From contig NZ_JAAHIH010000003.1 of NCBI RefSeq assembly GCF_010671925.1, positions 496,001 to 560,000 on the forward strand: a stretch of DNA of 64,000 nucleotides. Reading direction: 5' to 3'. The DNA is from Moorena sp. SIOASIH. GTDB lineage: Bacteria > Cyanobacteriota > Cyanobacteriia > Cyanobacteriales > Coleofasciculaceae. The position numbers and the translations under genes were made by a program. Below the pieces are notes generated by a model. The model saw only the letters and a list, made by a program, of their open reading frames with translations. It was not told where the DNA came from and did not search any database. Positions 45,288 through 54,328 of this stretch are shown in pieces; position 1 is the stretch's first letter, and every line of letters begins with the position of its first letter.

Positions 45288-45707
45288 ATGATGATTTCTA
45301 CCGCACAAGCTGCTGAATTACTAGGTATCTCTGCCACTCGCGTCCGTTTCCTGTTGAGCAAGGGCAGAGTTAAAGGAGCTTATAAAGTCGGTAGAACTTG
45401 GGTGATTCCGTTATTTGATGGCATGCCAGTAGTTACCCCTGGCACTCGCGGACCGAAGCGGAATTGGTCAAAGCGTACAAATTACACGAAGGCGGTCATC
45501 CACGTTAATCAGAAAGTGATTCGCCAAAATCTCAAGACCGGCGAACGCAATCCGGTGATTACGGTCAAACGAGGCTCTAAAAATACTTACGGTCATACTG
45601 TCGAAGTCAATGGCCCTTGTCGGGTGATGTATCGCCCAGATGATCCCCTACGCTGTGGAGCACGGGTATGGATTGAGACGATTTCTGATTTTAAGGTGAT
45701 CGCTTAA
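45288..45707 (+). CDS. HTH (excisionase/MerR-like) DNA-binding protein
   Basis: A 139-residue protein. Residues 1-45 form a MerR/Xis-type helix-turn-helix with wing (MISTAQAAELLGISATRVRFLLSKGRVKGAYKVGRTWVIP). The linker TRGPKRNWSKR is basic, and the C-terminal part (about 70-139) is a beta-rich domain with HVNQKVIRQNLKTGERNPVI. The second domain is not one I can name; it may bind a ligand or DNA. The HTH calls it a DNA-binding protein with confidence. Two 55-bp direct repeats upstream suggest autoregulation. Confidence 0.8.
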   Translation: MMISTAQAAELLGISATRVRFLLSKGRVKGAYKVGRTWVIPLFDGMPVVTPGTRGPKRNWSKRTNYTKAVIHVNQKVIRQNLKTGERNPVITVKRGSKNTYGHTVEVNGPCRVMYRPDDPLRCGARVWIETISDFKVIA

Positions 45708-45742
45708 GGGGTCAGCGGTCAGCGGTCAGTGGTCAGGTTCAT

Positions 45743-45810
45743 GTAGGGTGGGCAGTGCAGCAGAAGACAGATAATTAAGCTTGCAAACCACGTTGCACTG
45801 CCCACCCTAC
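45743..45810. repeat. Palindromic element gtagggtgggcagtgca
   Basis: A 17-bp perfect inverted repeat (45743-45759 and 45794-45810) around a ~34-base centre, downstream of the HTH gene. No target duplication is seen. Confidence 0.85.
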
Positions 45811-45901
45811 GATTAATAGACCTCTATGCGCTGATAGCTGATGGCTGATAGCTGATAGCTGATTAAAAATAGCTAGTAACTGATAGCTTATAAACTTGAT
45901 A

Positions 45902-46192
45902 TTAATGCATAGGATTGTGGTCAGTAAGTAGTTTTTCAACTCTAGCTTCTTCAACTTTCGAGGTTAGTTTTTTCGATTCATGGATATCTCGTGTAGTTTT
46001 AGCGATGTTGATGCTAGAGCCAACAGAGAACGCTAAACCCATGCCTAAGTAGCCTTTAATCCAGTTATCTCCTGGCAAATTGGCAATGCCAATCCCCATG
46101 GCAAAAACAGAAATAACGAAAGAGGCCCAAGACTGAATGACCCAACCTGTACTATGGCTTTGGTTACCAAATCGTTCTTGCATGTTTCTCAA
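45902..46192 (-). CDS. YiaA/YiaB-family inner membrane protein
   Basis: A 96-residue membrane protein with two helices: WVIQSWASFVISVFAMGIGIANL and WIKGYLGMGLAFSVGSSINIA, followed by KTTRDIHESKKL. This is the two-helix YiaA/B repeat. The C-terminus is charged and cytoplasmic. ATG at 46183 (MQERFG) is an alternative start. Function of the family is unknown. Confidence 0.88.
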   Translation of the reverse strand: MRNMQERFGNQSHSTGWVIQSWASFVISVFAMGIGIANLPGDNWIKGYLGMGLAFSVGSSINIAKTTRDIHESKKLTSKVEEARVEKLLTDHNPMH

Positions 46193-46729
46193 CCTTTAAG
46201 TGCAATAATATTAATCAATTTAATTTTTATGATACAAAGCATATTGTCTGGTAAGTTGAGAGGAATGACGGTTTTTGGATCGGCATACAATAGCATTTCT
46301 AAACTAAGTCAAATAGGTCGAGACAGGGCAGGAGTTAGGTAAGCATTCAGCTATCAGTGGTCAGCCGTCAGCTAATCAACAACCGTCGCCAGCTGAACCA
46401 ACTGTCCCCAAGCTGATCAAGTATCCCTACTAACGTGGTATAATTATTCAACTTTCCCAATTACTGTACACTCCAGACTTCACACCCAGCAAGGCTAACA
46501 ATTCTGCTTTTATACCAGTCATGTGAGGTACACAAGTTGTGGATTTTAGGCAATAGGGAATAGGCAATAGGGAATAGGCAATAGGGAATAGGCAATAGGG
46601 AAAACTAGGAAAGAGATCCGGGAATTTTTTCGTGTTATTATAAATCAGCATTGGGTTTTATGATTTATTGGGAAATGCTATAGTTTAGCTTCCTAAGATG
46701 CTACGGCACAGTTTCACAACTTGGAAAGC
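46193..46729. repeat. Gap with gtaagcattcagc fragment and aataggc repeats
   Basis: Contains the left end of the gtaagcattcagc element (about 46339-46351), a tgaggtacacaag fragment (46526) and a run of caatagggaatagg (46550-46601). No gene is seen. Confidence 0.75.
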
Positions 46730-47920
46730 ATGACTTTAAATGATTCTACTCCTAATACTAAAGCCAAACCCATAACTAAGCGTTTGGTATCCATCGATTT
46801 ATTACGTGGGTTAGTTATGCTTTTGATGGCATTAGACCATGTAAGATTTTTTTTGTCTAACCCTGGTTTTCATCCCTTAGATATAAACCAATCAAACCTT
46901 CCTTTATTTTTTACTAGATGGGTGACTCACTTATGTGCACCATCATTCATTTTTCTGGCAGGTATTGCTGCCTATCTTTCTCTAAAACGGAGGAACAACC
47001 CAAAAGAACTCTCTAAATTCCTTGTAATTCGTGGAGTTTGGCTAATTGTCTTAGAGTTAACAGTAATTAGTTGGGCATGGACATTTCAGCCAGGTTTGTT
47101 TGGTATGCGAGTCTTATGGGCAATTGGCTGGTCTATGATTATTTTAGCTGCACTGATTCATCTTCCAATTAGAAGTATAGCCATAATTGGGATTATCCTT
47201 ATAGCTGGACATAATTTATTGGATGGTATCCAGGCTGAAAATTTTGGAAATTTGACTTGGCTTTGGTCGTTTCTTCATGAACGTAAAATGTTTATGCCAT
47301 CCCCAGGAATTCGCTTTTTTATTAGTTATCCTATCATCCCTTGGGTTGGTGTAATGGCGATTGGCTATGCATTTGGAAAAGTAGTTAGTTTCGAGAAAAA
47401 TCAGCGTATACGTTGGTTGCGAAACTTGGGGTTTGGCTTAATTTTAAGTTTTTTTATAATTCGGGGAACAAATCTTTACGGTGATCCCAAGCCTTGGTCA
47501 TTTCAATCTAATTTTACTAAAACACTATTTTCATTTCTTGATTGCCATAAATATCCGCCTTCCTTACTGTACTTATTAATCACTCTTGGCCTAGCATTGT
47601 TAATACTTTATGGGTTTGAAATTAAAAGATTTCGATTTCTTAAGCCCTTGATAATGTTTGGAAGAGTTCCTTTATTCTTTTATATTATTCACCTTTGGCT
47701 AATCCATTTTACTGCCATTGTTTTATCGCTACCTAAGTATGGTATAACAGCCGTGATGCTACCTTACTTAAATAAAAGTGCCATGCCAGCAAATTATGGT
47801 TATAGTCTCCCCCATGTTTATCTGATCTGGCTAATTATAATTATAATTCTTTATCCGATATGTCATTGGTTTGCTAATTTCAAAAGTCAGCATCAGTATT
47901 GGTGGTTAAATTATTTGTAG
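46730..47920 (+). CDS. DUF1624 / heparan-alpha-glucosaminide acetyltransferase-like membrane protein
   Basis: A 396-residue protein with about ten membrane helices. The diagnostic start is RLVSIDLLRGLVMLLMALDHVRFF (the DLLRG and DH motifs of DUF1624 / HGSNAT), followed by THLCAPSFIFLAGIAA. These proteins move acyl groups across the membrane onto sugars. The acceptor here is unknown. ATG 46730 was chosen; a TTG at 46721 is also in frame. Codon use is more AT-rich than in neighbouring housekeeping genes. Confidence 0.85.
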   Translation: MTLNDSTPNTKAKPITKRLVSIDLLRGLVMLLMALDHVRFFLSNPGFHPLDINQSNLPLFFTRWVTHLCAPSFIFLAGIAAYLSLKRRNNPKELSKFLVIRGVWLIVLELTVISWAWTFQPGLFGMRVLWAIGWSMIILAALIHLPIRSIAIIGIILIAGHNLLDGIQAENFGNLTWLWSFLHERKMFMPSPGIRFFISYPIIPWVGVMAIGYAFGKVVSFEKNQRIRWLRNLGFGLILSFFIIRGTNLYGDPKPWSFQSNFTKTLFSFLDCHKYPPSLLYLLITLGLALLILYGFEIKRFRFLKPLIMFGRVPLFFYIIHLWLIHFTAIVLSLPKYGITAVMLPYLNKSAMPANYGYSLPHVYLIWLIIIIILYPICHWFANFKSQHQYWWLNYL

Positions 47921-47992
47921 CTTAAGGGATTTAAAACTGCCACATATATCATGTTAAACGGAGCACTATTACTGTAAAATCAGCTGATTACA

Positions 47993-48185
47993 GAGTGGAC
48001 TGCGCAAGGGATTTGCGGTGGGTGGGACACAGGGTAAGCTGATGGATGCGATGCTCCTTTGGAGCCGCTTCGCGAACCCATTAACCGAGTGGACTGGGCA
48101 AGGGATTTGCGGTGGGTGGGACACAGGGTAAGCTGGTGGATGCGATGCTCCTTTGGAGCCGCTTCGCGAACACTAAAATAGACTA
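47993..48185 (+). repeat. 94-bp tandem duplication
   Basis: gagtggactgcgcaagggat starts at 47993 and again at 48087 (with one change), including ttgcggtgggtgggacacag and the gagccgcttcgcgaac end. No gene is seen in 47921-48637. Confidence 0.85.
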
Positions 48186-48492
48186 AACTATATCTGGCTA
48201 TCAGTCAGTTAACATCCAACTACTACCACCAGCTCCTATCTGGTATAGCCCTACGGAGTTAGATTAGTAGATAAAATAGGAGTTAAAGAGAAAGCAAAAC
48301 GGATGTTAGCAAGATGTTCAACACCAGTCGCAACAGCTTAGACTTGTAGCTATTTAGATTTGTAGCTATATGGGATAATTTTCGGATTCATGGCTGCAAT
48401 AGTAGTGGCGGAAAATCATCCAGTTTATGGTATTGGTTTGAAAAAAGGTGCCTGACATTGCTCAGGTTTTTGGCAATGGAACACAGGAGGTT

Positions 48493-48637
48493 CTATAGCG
48501 GTTTTTATTCTAATGAGGTACACATAATTTTTACCCTCTTAGCTCTTACGTCTTCTGACTTCACTGCTCCCTACTCCCTACTCCCTGCTCCCTACTCCCT
48601 CAAAATATGTACCTCACCTAATTGAAAACCGCTATAG
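48493..48637. repeat. ctatagcg / gaggtac palindromic element with heptamer core, copy 2
   Basis: Left ctatagcggtttttattc...gaggtacacata and right tatgtacctcacct...aaaaccgctatag form a long imperfect inverted repeat. The centre holds ctcccta/ctccctg heptamers. It ends at base 48637, immediately before the ATG at 48638, so it supplies the entire immediate 5' leader of the DUF3598 gene. Confidence 0.85.
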
Positions 48638-49378
48638 ATGAGTGATTTATTAAGTCAGAACTGGGAAAAATTCCTAGAAATTCAGGCTATTGGTGATTGG
48701 AATGGCATATGGACTCGGCTGGCAGCTAATGGGGATTTAGTAGAACGTTTTCATGGAGTCAGGAGCTATGTAGTCTATCCTGATCGCGAAGCAGTAGTTC
48801 AAAAAAATCACTATCGATATGAAGATGGTACGAGTGAGTCTAGAACATTTGGTCCTTACGAAAAAGGGAAGCTAACAACTCCCTTCTTAGACTATAGCTG
48901 GACTTGGGGATACACACCTAAGATTGAGCAGGGTCAGTTATATCTTTTTGAGACATGCTTCAAGCACGAAAGGTTGGGAGTGAGTAGCGGCTGTAAGTAT
49001 CTCGAAGATGGCTCCTTACATCATGTTACCTCTATCTGGGAGACACTAGACTTCTTTCGAGGAGAGCCTCAAGAGATAGACTATACTTCTTATAACAATT
49101 GGAAGGGGAGTATGATTTCCACTATAACGCCAGACTTAATTATCGCAACTACCAGTGATTGTCAGTGGAAGCCTATAAATGAATTAGCCCAGGATAATAT
49201 TATAGTCGGCTTCTCGAATGGAGTAACGGTTAGTCTCCCAGAAACAGCTGCCTATGATAGAGAATCTATGATAATCACGGATTGGTTAGTGAATCCCGGT
49301 CTTTTAAAAAGGGGAATCCGTCACTATAACCAGGAGGGAAAATTATCTCAATTTTCCCTAATGACTTTCATGAGATAA
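48638..49378 (+). CDS. DUF3598 family protein (lipocalin-like), copy 1
   Basis: A 246-residue protein starting MSDLLSQNWEKFLEI...GDWNGIWTRL, the DUF3598 opening, paralogous to the gene at 50461. Beta-rich pattern throughout (YRYEDGTSESRTFGPY; QGQLYLFETCFKHERLG), compatible with a calycin/lipocalin barrel able to bind a small hydrophobic ligand. ATG 48638 is confirmed by alignment with its paralogue. No ribosome site is seen, because a repeat element abuts the start. It lies 11 bp before the VOC gene, in one operon. The ligand is unknown. Confidence 0.85.
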   Translation: MSDLLSQNWEKFLEIQAIGDWNGIWTRLAANGDLVERFHGVRSYVVYPDREAVVQKNHYRYEDGTSESRTFGPYEKGKLTTPFLDYSWTWGYTPKIEQGQLYLFETCFKHERLGVSSGCKYLEDGSLHHVTSIWETLDFFRGEPQEIDYTSYNNWKGSMISTITPDLIIATTSDCQWKPINELAQDNIIVGFSNGVTVSLPETAAYDRESMIITDWLVNPGLLKRGIRHYNQEGKLSQFSLMTFMR

Positions 49379-49389
49379 GATCTTAAAAG

Positions 49390-50457
49390 ATGGAAAACCC
49401 TAAAAGTAACATGGCTAATAAATCATTAGCAACGGCAGAACAAGACGCTCCATCCATTAGTGGTTTATACGAACTCGCCATCGGTGCAACAGCCGAGGAT
49501 GAAGCAGCTCTGATCGAATATTGGCAACAGTTTGGCTTTAGTGTAGGACAATCTGGTACTCTCAGTGCAACCCAAGCTAATCAGTTATATGGTGTAAATT
49601 CCAGTTTGCGATCGCATCGCCTACACAATCAACTTAAAGACAGGGGTTTGCTCCGCTTGATGGTTTGGGAGGAGCCGGTTAATGAAGGATTAGGGTTGAG
49701 TCCCTTGAAGGTGTTGGGTAGCCGCTGGGGAGCGATGCTGTCTTTGGATGTGTTTAATGTTGCCAATCATGCTGAAGATGCGATCGCTGCTGGCTTACCT
49801 GTATACTATGTTCCACCCCAGAGAAATTTAATTAATCGTCCCGAGTCATTCCAGCCGTTTATACAAGCTAATCCCTGCGTACATGAAATGGTTCTCATCC
49901 AGCCGTTAACCCGACAAGTTTTTTTTGAGCGCCATGATTATACTCGCCCCAATTCGGGCATTGTCAATCCGGATTCTCACTTCAAAGCTTCGGAGTTCGT
50001 TCATGCGGGACTGATTGTTGACTGCGACCATGAAAAGTTAGATTTTTACGACCAAGTGCTTGGTTTGCATCGTAGTGTGAATAATTCGGAAAATAAATAT
50101 GTCGAAGCTTCTCGCCGCATCCTGGAGCTAAAAGGACCAGAAAATGGGGAACGGATGCTGAAATATTACTTTAATGCCCCTCTCACTTCTACTACAGATA
50201 AAACCCAAACTCGTTCGGGAAACTTTAACTTTTTGCGGTTTGAAGGTAGTTTAATAAACAAACTTGCTTACTCTCGTCCCGGCTCTTTAGGAGTTTGTTT
50301 ATATACCATGAATGTAAGGGATATTGAGGTATATTACCAGGGTGTTAGTACTAGCGAAGCCACCCAGGTAACACAGGTATATGATAACGAATTTGGTGAG
50401 AAAAGTTTCTCGTTTATTGCGCCTGATGGCTATTTTTGGACTTTATTGGAGGGATAA
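49390..50457 (+). CDS. Two-domain VOC-superfamily-like protein
   Basis: A 355-residue protein with two glyoxalase-like halves. The N-terminal half (about 25-190) opens SGLYELAIGATAEDEAALIEYW. The C-terminal half (about 195-355) has SEFVHAGLIVDCDHEKLDFYDQVLGL and ends FSFIAPDGYFWTLLEG, with the characteristic histidine and final glutamate of VOC metal sites. It lies between two DUF3598 genes with 11- and 3-bp gaps, which strongly suggests one pathway. Members of this kind occur in small-molecule and natural-product loci, but the reaction cannot be told from sequence. Confidence 0.8.
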   Translation: MENPKSNMANKSLATAEQDAPSISGLYELAIGATAEDEAALIEYWQQFGFSVGQSGTLSATQANQLYGVNSSLRSHRLHNQLKDRGLLRLMVWEEPVNEGLGLSPLKVLGSRWGAMLSLDVFNVANHAEDAIAAGLPVYYVPPQRNLINRPESFQPFIQANPCVHEMVLIQPLTRQVFFERHDYTRPNSGIVNPDSHFKASEFVHAGLIVDCDHEKLDFYDQVLGLHRSVNNSENKYVEASRRILELKGPENGERMLKYYFNAPLTSTTDKTQTRSGNFNFLRFEGSLINKLAYSRPGSLGVCLYTMNVRDIEVYYQGVSTSEATQVTQVYDNEFGEKSFSFIAPDGYFWTLLEG

Positions 50458-50460
50458 AAA

Positions 50461-51243
50461 ATGGATTTAAAAGAGCAAAACTGGAAAAATTTCACGGCCA
50501 ACCATTTGCGGGATTGGCATGGGATTTGGACAAGGTATTCTCCTGAAGGAGAGATAATAGAATCATTTCAAAGTCTACGAAGCTTGCGCAGTAATCCAGA
50601 ACAAACAGAAATTTATCAGACTAATCGTTCTATATACGCTGACGGTAGGATAGAAGAATACAAATGGCAGTTTAATAAACAGGATAAGGTGTTACCTGAT
50701 GGAATGGTTCACCCAGCATTTCTGTCAATGAGATCATTTTTCTTTGAACAAGGTGCAGCTACATGGTCAGCTAAACAGTTAGAACCAGGTTCGGTGTTTG
50801 TACCGGCTGAATTGTTTTTCAAACATGAAGATATAAGACATAGTGTGGCAATTGTTTATGATAGTAATGGCAGTTTGATGAGGGTAGTGAGTATCCGTGA
50901 AGATGCAGCAGGTTTTCCCAGTAACTATTGGTCAAAGGAAATAAATCTCTTACCTGAGAGAAATCTGAGTGGTAACTGGCAAGGAACGTCTGTTACCATG
51001 ACCCCAGATTTACAGGTTTCTGAGCCAATAGCAACTCAACTACAGTGGCCCTTGGCAGGAAATAAAATGTTCTTTTTTCCTGATGGTATTTCTCTGAGTT
51101 GTCCTGAGCAAGTGAATATTGGCAATAACTTTACTATTGCTGCTAATTGGCTAGTGACAGATTCCCAACTGCAACAACTTAGCGTTAACTATGATAATGA
51201 TGGAGCCTTTTCTGGCTTGACGCTCGAACTATTGCACCTTTAA
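50461..51243 (+). CDS. DUF3598 family protein (lipocalin-like), copy 2
   Basis: A 260-residue paralogue of 48638-49378: MDLKEQNWKNFTANHLRDWHGIW aligns with that gene's start. It is beta-rich with RNLSGNWQGTSVTMTPDLQVS in the second half, which again aligns with SMISTITPDLIIATTSDCQW of copy 1. It starts 3 bp after the VOC gene, so the trio is a single operon. The two paralogues have diverged strongly, suggesting different ligands or a heteromer. Confidence 0.85.
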   Translation: MDLKEQNWKNFTANHLRDWHGIWTRYSPEGEIIESFQSLRSLRSNPEQTEIYQTNRSIYADGRIEEYKWQFNKQDKVLPDGMVHPAFLSMRSFFFEQGAATWSAKQLEPGSVFVPAELFFKHEDIRHSVAIVYDSNGSLMRVVSIREDAAGFPSNYWSKEINLLPERNLSGNWQGTSVTMTPDLQVSEPIATQLQWPLAGNKMFFFPDGISLSCPEQVNIGNNFTIAANWLVTDSQLQQLSVNYDNDGAFSGLTLELLHL

Positions 51244-51424
51244 ACTATAGAGCACTATCCCTAATGATTTGGATTTGGAATCATTTAGGGAGCATACTGT
51301 ATCTTATTGACAAAACCCAAAATAGGGATACTAAATGAATTGTGAGAATTTTTGTTCTCTGTTCCCTACTCCCTACTCCCTACTCCCTACTCCCTATTCC
51401 CTTTAATAGAGGTTTATTGAGTTA

Positions 51425-51742
51425 ATGAATTTAAATAAGTTTGTCGATCCCAGATATGATATTTGGATGAAAACAGCAACTATGCTGGAAGAACGTTATC
51501 TTTCCTTAGATAGTAATGTTGATTGGGATGGGTTACAACAAAATATTCCTTCGGCTAGCCAAGAAAGAATACAGAAAATTTTTGATAAAATCAACAACAG
51601 TGATACAATTAATAAAGGAGAGCGGATTGTTTTAATAATGTTAAAGCTGCTCAATGATACCCCTGTCAATAATGGAGCAGAAATTATCAAACAATTACAA
51701 AACCATATTTGTGAAATAGAAACCATATTTGTGCCTTGGTAG
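51425..51742 (+). CDS. Hypothetical protein
   Basis: A 105-residue, mostly helical, soluble protein (MNLNKFVDPRYDIWMKTATM; ERIQKIFDKINNSDTINKG). No domain is recognised. It is AT-rich and lies 51 bp before another unknown gene on the same strand. Small paired unknown genes in such regions can be immunity or toxin partners, but there is no motif to support that here. A heptamer repeat (51356-51400) precedes it. Confidence 0.6.
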   Translation: MNLNKFVDPRYDIWMKTATMLEERYLSLDSNVDWDGLQQNIPSASQERIQKIFDKINNSDTINKGERIVLIMLKLLNDTPVNNGAEIIKQLQNHICEIETIFVPW

Positions 51743-51793
51743 ATTGTTTTATAAAATCAAAAAAGGAATCATCATGAAGCGGAAACTGATCCG

Positions 51794-52189
51794 ATGAAAT
51801 TAGCTGAGTTATATCGAACAGATTCCACAGAAAGAGCGATTAAAGACGCAAGATCTGGTATTCCTCCTCAGGAACGGGATCAATTTTATCGTGGGATTAT
51901 TAAACCGCCATATCATACAGTTTCTCGTCGTAATATTTTTCCCGTAAAAGTAATTTATGGACTCACTGGACACTTAATTACCATTGATAAAAATAGTGGT
52001 GCTATCCAAATTCAACAAGTCGGTGAACCTTATCAGTCTACAATCACAGGTCTTTGGTTTGATAAAGACTATTTTAAATCGATGCCTAACCGCCCCTATG
52101 TCTTTCAAAAACCTGGAGCTGATAGCAAAAATGTTTGGGATAATTATACATTTAATGAAGCAGCAGATATTAGCAACAAAAAAAGTTAA
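51794..52189 (+). CDS. Hypothetical protein
   Basis: A 131-residue protein with a charged N-terminal part (YRTDSTERAIKDARSGIPPQE) and a beta-rich middle (FPVKVIYGLTGHLITIDKNSG). It has no signal or membrane segment. The layout looks like the detached C-terminal end of a larger secreted or polymorphic-toxin-type protein, but this is only an impression. It is probably co-transcribed with the preceding small gene. Confidence 0.55.
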   Translation: MKLAELYRTDSTERAIKDARSGIPPQERDQFYRGIIKPPYHTVSRRNIFPVKVIYGLTGHLITIDKNSGAIQIQQVGEPYQSTITGLWFDKDYFKSMPNRPYVFQKPGADSKNVWDNYTFNEAADISNKKS

Positions 52190-52897
52190 TCTAGATTAAG
52201 GAATACAAAAGTACATCGGTCCTGTGAAATAAGCCAAGGGAAAAGAGCGAAGACATAAAGGTTTGAGGGCTATGTAGCTTATTATGTCAGCTTCCTAGCC
52301 ATTCATGTCGCCCCTTCAGGCTTGTACCATTTCAGGGTTGTCTCCAATTTTGCCAGTAGGGCTAGGATGGGCAAATTTTGATAATTTGATTATGTGATCA
52401 GGTATGATGCTAATTTGCTCACCCAAAACGATCAGGCGATCGCACTCCATAGCTTTCTACCTCTAGGGAGTTTTCTGTTGATTATTGATAAATTTATCTT
52501 TTTATTGACATTACACTATCTTGTGTTATCAATCTTGATCTGGACTGGTAGCGAACCCTATAACTCCACTGTAGATCGATTGTATTAGGGCGTTGTCGTA
52601 ATCACCTATGTTGAGGTCAATCAATCCCTGGGAAGCACAGGGTAATCGCATTTTGTTTGGTATAAATTGTACTTGACAAAAAGCGGGATATGTAGATTAA
52701 GGGGTTTTGCCGTTCCATGTGTCTCACAGACACCCCAGCGGTTAACCTAAGGATCAGCAACAATTTTGATTTCCCGGTAAGGTTCCATGACAAAAGGTTT
52801 TAACCAGCCCGTTCTTAAACCTCAGCAGGAGTAGGGTTGGCAAAACCTTGCCCACCCTACCCATGGAATTTGTGCGTAAGTCCTGATATAGCATGAC
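52190..52897. other. Intergenic region, nothing recognised
   Basis: 708 bp without a supported gene. A short plus-strand frame (52394-52588) is hydrophobic but has no homology I recognise. Near 52833-52862 is a gtagggttggcaaaacc...ccaccctac palindrome. Confidence 0.5.
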
Positions 52898-53278
52898 TTA
52901 AAACTTATTACGTTTGGAATTGAGGTCAGTATAGACAATTTGGAGAAATTTTTCGGGACTGAGAAACCCTTTTCCCCAGGTGGCATCGAAATCAGCAGTA
53001 GGCTTGGACGCAATGAATTCTTCCATGGATAACCCAGAAGCCACTGCGGCAGTTACTCGCTTGCGCACTAGCACCAGCATGTTGCGATAGGCCACGAGTT
53101 CAGCACGGTTGGAAACCGGACCATGACCTGGGATGATCTTTGTATCGGTTCCTGCGATCGCTAGCATTCGTTCTGCACGCTTTCAAAATCTTGGGCAGTA
53201 ACTGGGTTGAGTTTAGCCAGGAATGCAGTTGTTAGACTGACCAAGAATAGTAAACATCGGCTCAGTAAATTCCTAGCT
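52898..53278 (-). pseudogene. Decayed metallo-beta-lactamase-fold hydrolase
   Basis: The C-terminal piece contains DTKIIPGHGPVSNRAELVAYRNML, the diagnostic GHG end of MBL-fold hydrolases. Upstream, in another frame, lies a signal-peptide-like LLSRCLLFLVSLTTAFLAKL and then VTAQDFESVQNEC followed by a stop at about 53160. The catalytic HxHxDH domain is missing. I read this as an internal deletion plus frameshift of a secreted MBL protein. No start codon is found for the N-terminal fragment. Confidence 0.7.
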
Positions 53279-53448
53279 AATTAGTTGCTCAAAACGGTGT
53301 TGTTTTTTGCTATAATTTGGTTTTTGGAACATAATTTCAGAAATGATTCAGCAACGGTTCCATTGTGAATCATTTCTGATTGCTATTCGCTTCCAATTCG
53401 GCTAAAACTATTTGGTAAAACTAGACTATTTGGTAAAACTAGTTAGTG

Positions 53449-53670
53449 TTAACCCAAACTTTCTTCCTCATCCTCGTAGCTATTATCCTCTACCCCCATC
53501 AGTTCAGAGATTTCTACGTCATCACCTAGGGGATTTTCTTCCTCTAAATTCTCCCGTGGAATCAGGCGATTATTAGACTCTAACCAATCTAAAAGGGAAG
53601 TTTCTTGCTTAAGGGGAATGACCTCAGCGAGTTGATCACGATGTAGTTCACGTAGAGCAGGATTGTACAT
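53449..53670 (-). CDS. DUF3134 family protein
   Basis: A 73-residue acidic protein. It opens MYNPALRELHRDQLAEVIPLKQ, then SLLDWLESNNRLIPRE, the typical DUF3134 sequence found almost only in cyanobacteria. The tail is very acidic (DNSYEDEEESLG). Function unknown. It is divergent from the PAP/fibrillin gene with 73 bp between, so both promoters must lie in that short gap. Confidence 0.88.
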   Translation of the reverse strand: MYNPALRELHRDQLAEVIPLKQETSLLDWLESNNRLIPRENLEEENPLGDDVEISELMGVEDNSYEDEEESLG

Positions 53671-53743
53671 AGACTTCTTCAGCTAATATGGACGAGGTGA
53701 AAACCTTTAACTTTGAGTCTAGCAGTCAGCTAGAGGAAATATT

Positions 53744-54328
53744 ATGATTGGCAAGGCGGAACTCTTAGAAGCGATCGCAGGAAAGAATCGTGGTCTATTA
53801 GCAAGCAAAACCGATAAAACAGCAATACTGGCAGCAGTTACCCAACTGGAAGGGAGAAACCCCACCCCTCGACCCCTTGAGGCACCAGACTTGCTAGATG
53901 GTAACTGGCGTCTGCTATATACTACGAGTCAAGAACTTTTGAATCTTGACGGATTTCCCTTGGTACAACTGGGTCAAATCTACCAATGTGTTCGTACCTC
54001 AGATACTAAAATTTACAACATAGCTGAATTATCTGGTATTCCTTATCTCGAAGGTGTTGTCAGTGTTTGTGCTAGTTTCGAGCCAGTATCTCAATGCCGG
54101 GTTAATGTTAGGTTCGAGAGGTCTATCATTGGTCTACAAAGCTTCCTGAGTTATAGCTCTGCCAATGATTTCATAGAGCAAATCGAAGCTGGCAAAAGGT
54201 TTCCAGCTATTGACTTTCCCATCAATAGGGACAACCAACAGGGTTGGTTAGAGATAACCTATCTTGACGATGACCTCCGCATTGGACGGGGGAATCAGGG
54301 GAGTGTGTTTGTGTTAACCAAGAAATGA
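53744..54328 (+). CDS. PAP/fibrillin family protein
   Basis: A 194-residue plastid-lipid-associated/fibrillin protein. It opens GKAELLEAIAGKNRGL, followed by LLDGNWRLLYTTSQELL, the signature of the family, and ends LEITYLDDDLRIGRGNQGSVFVL. These lipocalin-like proteins associate with thylakoid membranes and lipid globules and help photoprotection or quinone storage. Length is typical. A short heptamer array (54329-54390) follows directly after the stop. Confidence 0.92.
   Translation: MIGKAELLEAIAGKNRGLLASKTDKTAILAAVTQLEGRNPTPRPLEAPDLLDGNWRLLYTTSQELLNLDGFPLVQLGQIYQCVRTSDTKIYNIAELSGIPYLEGVVSVCASFEPVSQCRVNVRFERSIIGLQSFLSYSSANDFIEQIEAGKRFPAIDFPINRDNQQGWLEITYLDDDLRIGRGNQGSVFVLTKK

Noticed and set aside
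52394..52588. 64-residue hydrophobic frame
   Set aside because: Starts without a ribosome site, no family; likely chance in AT-rich DNA.
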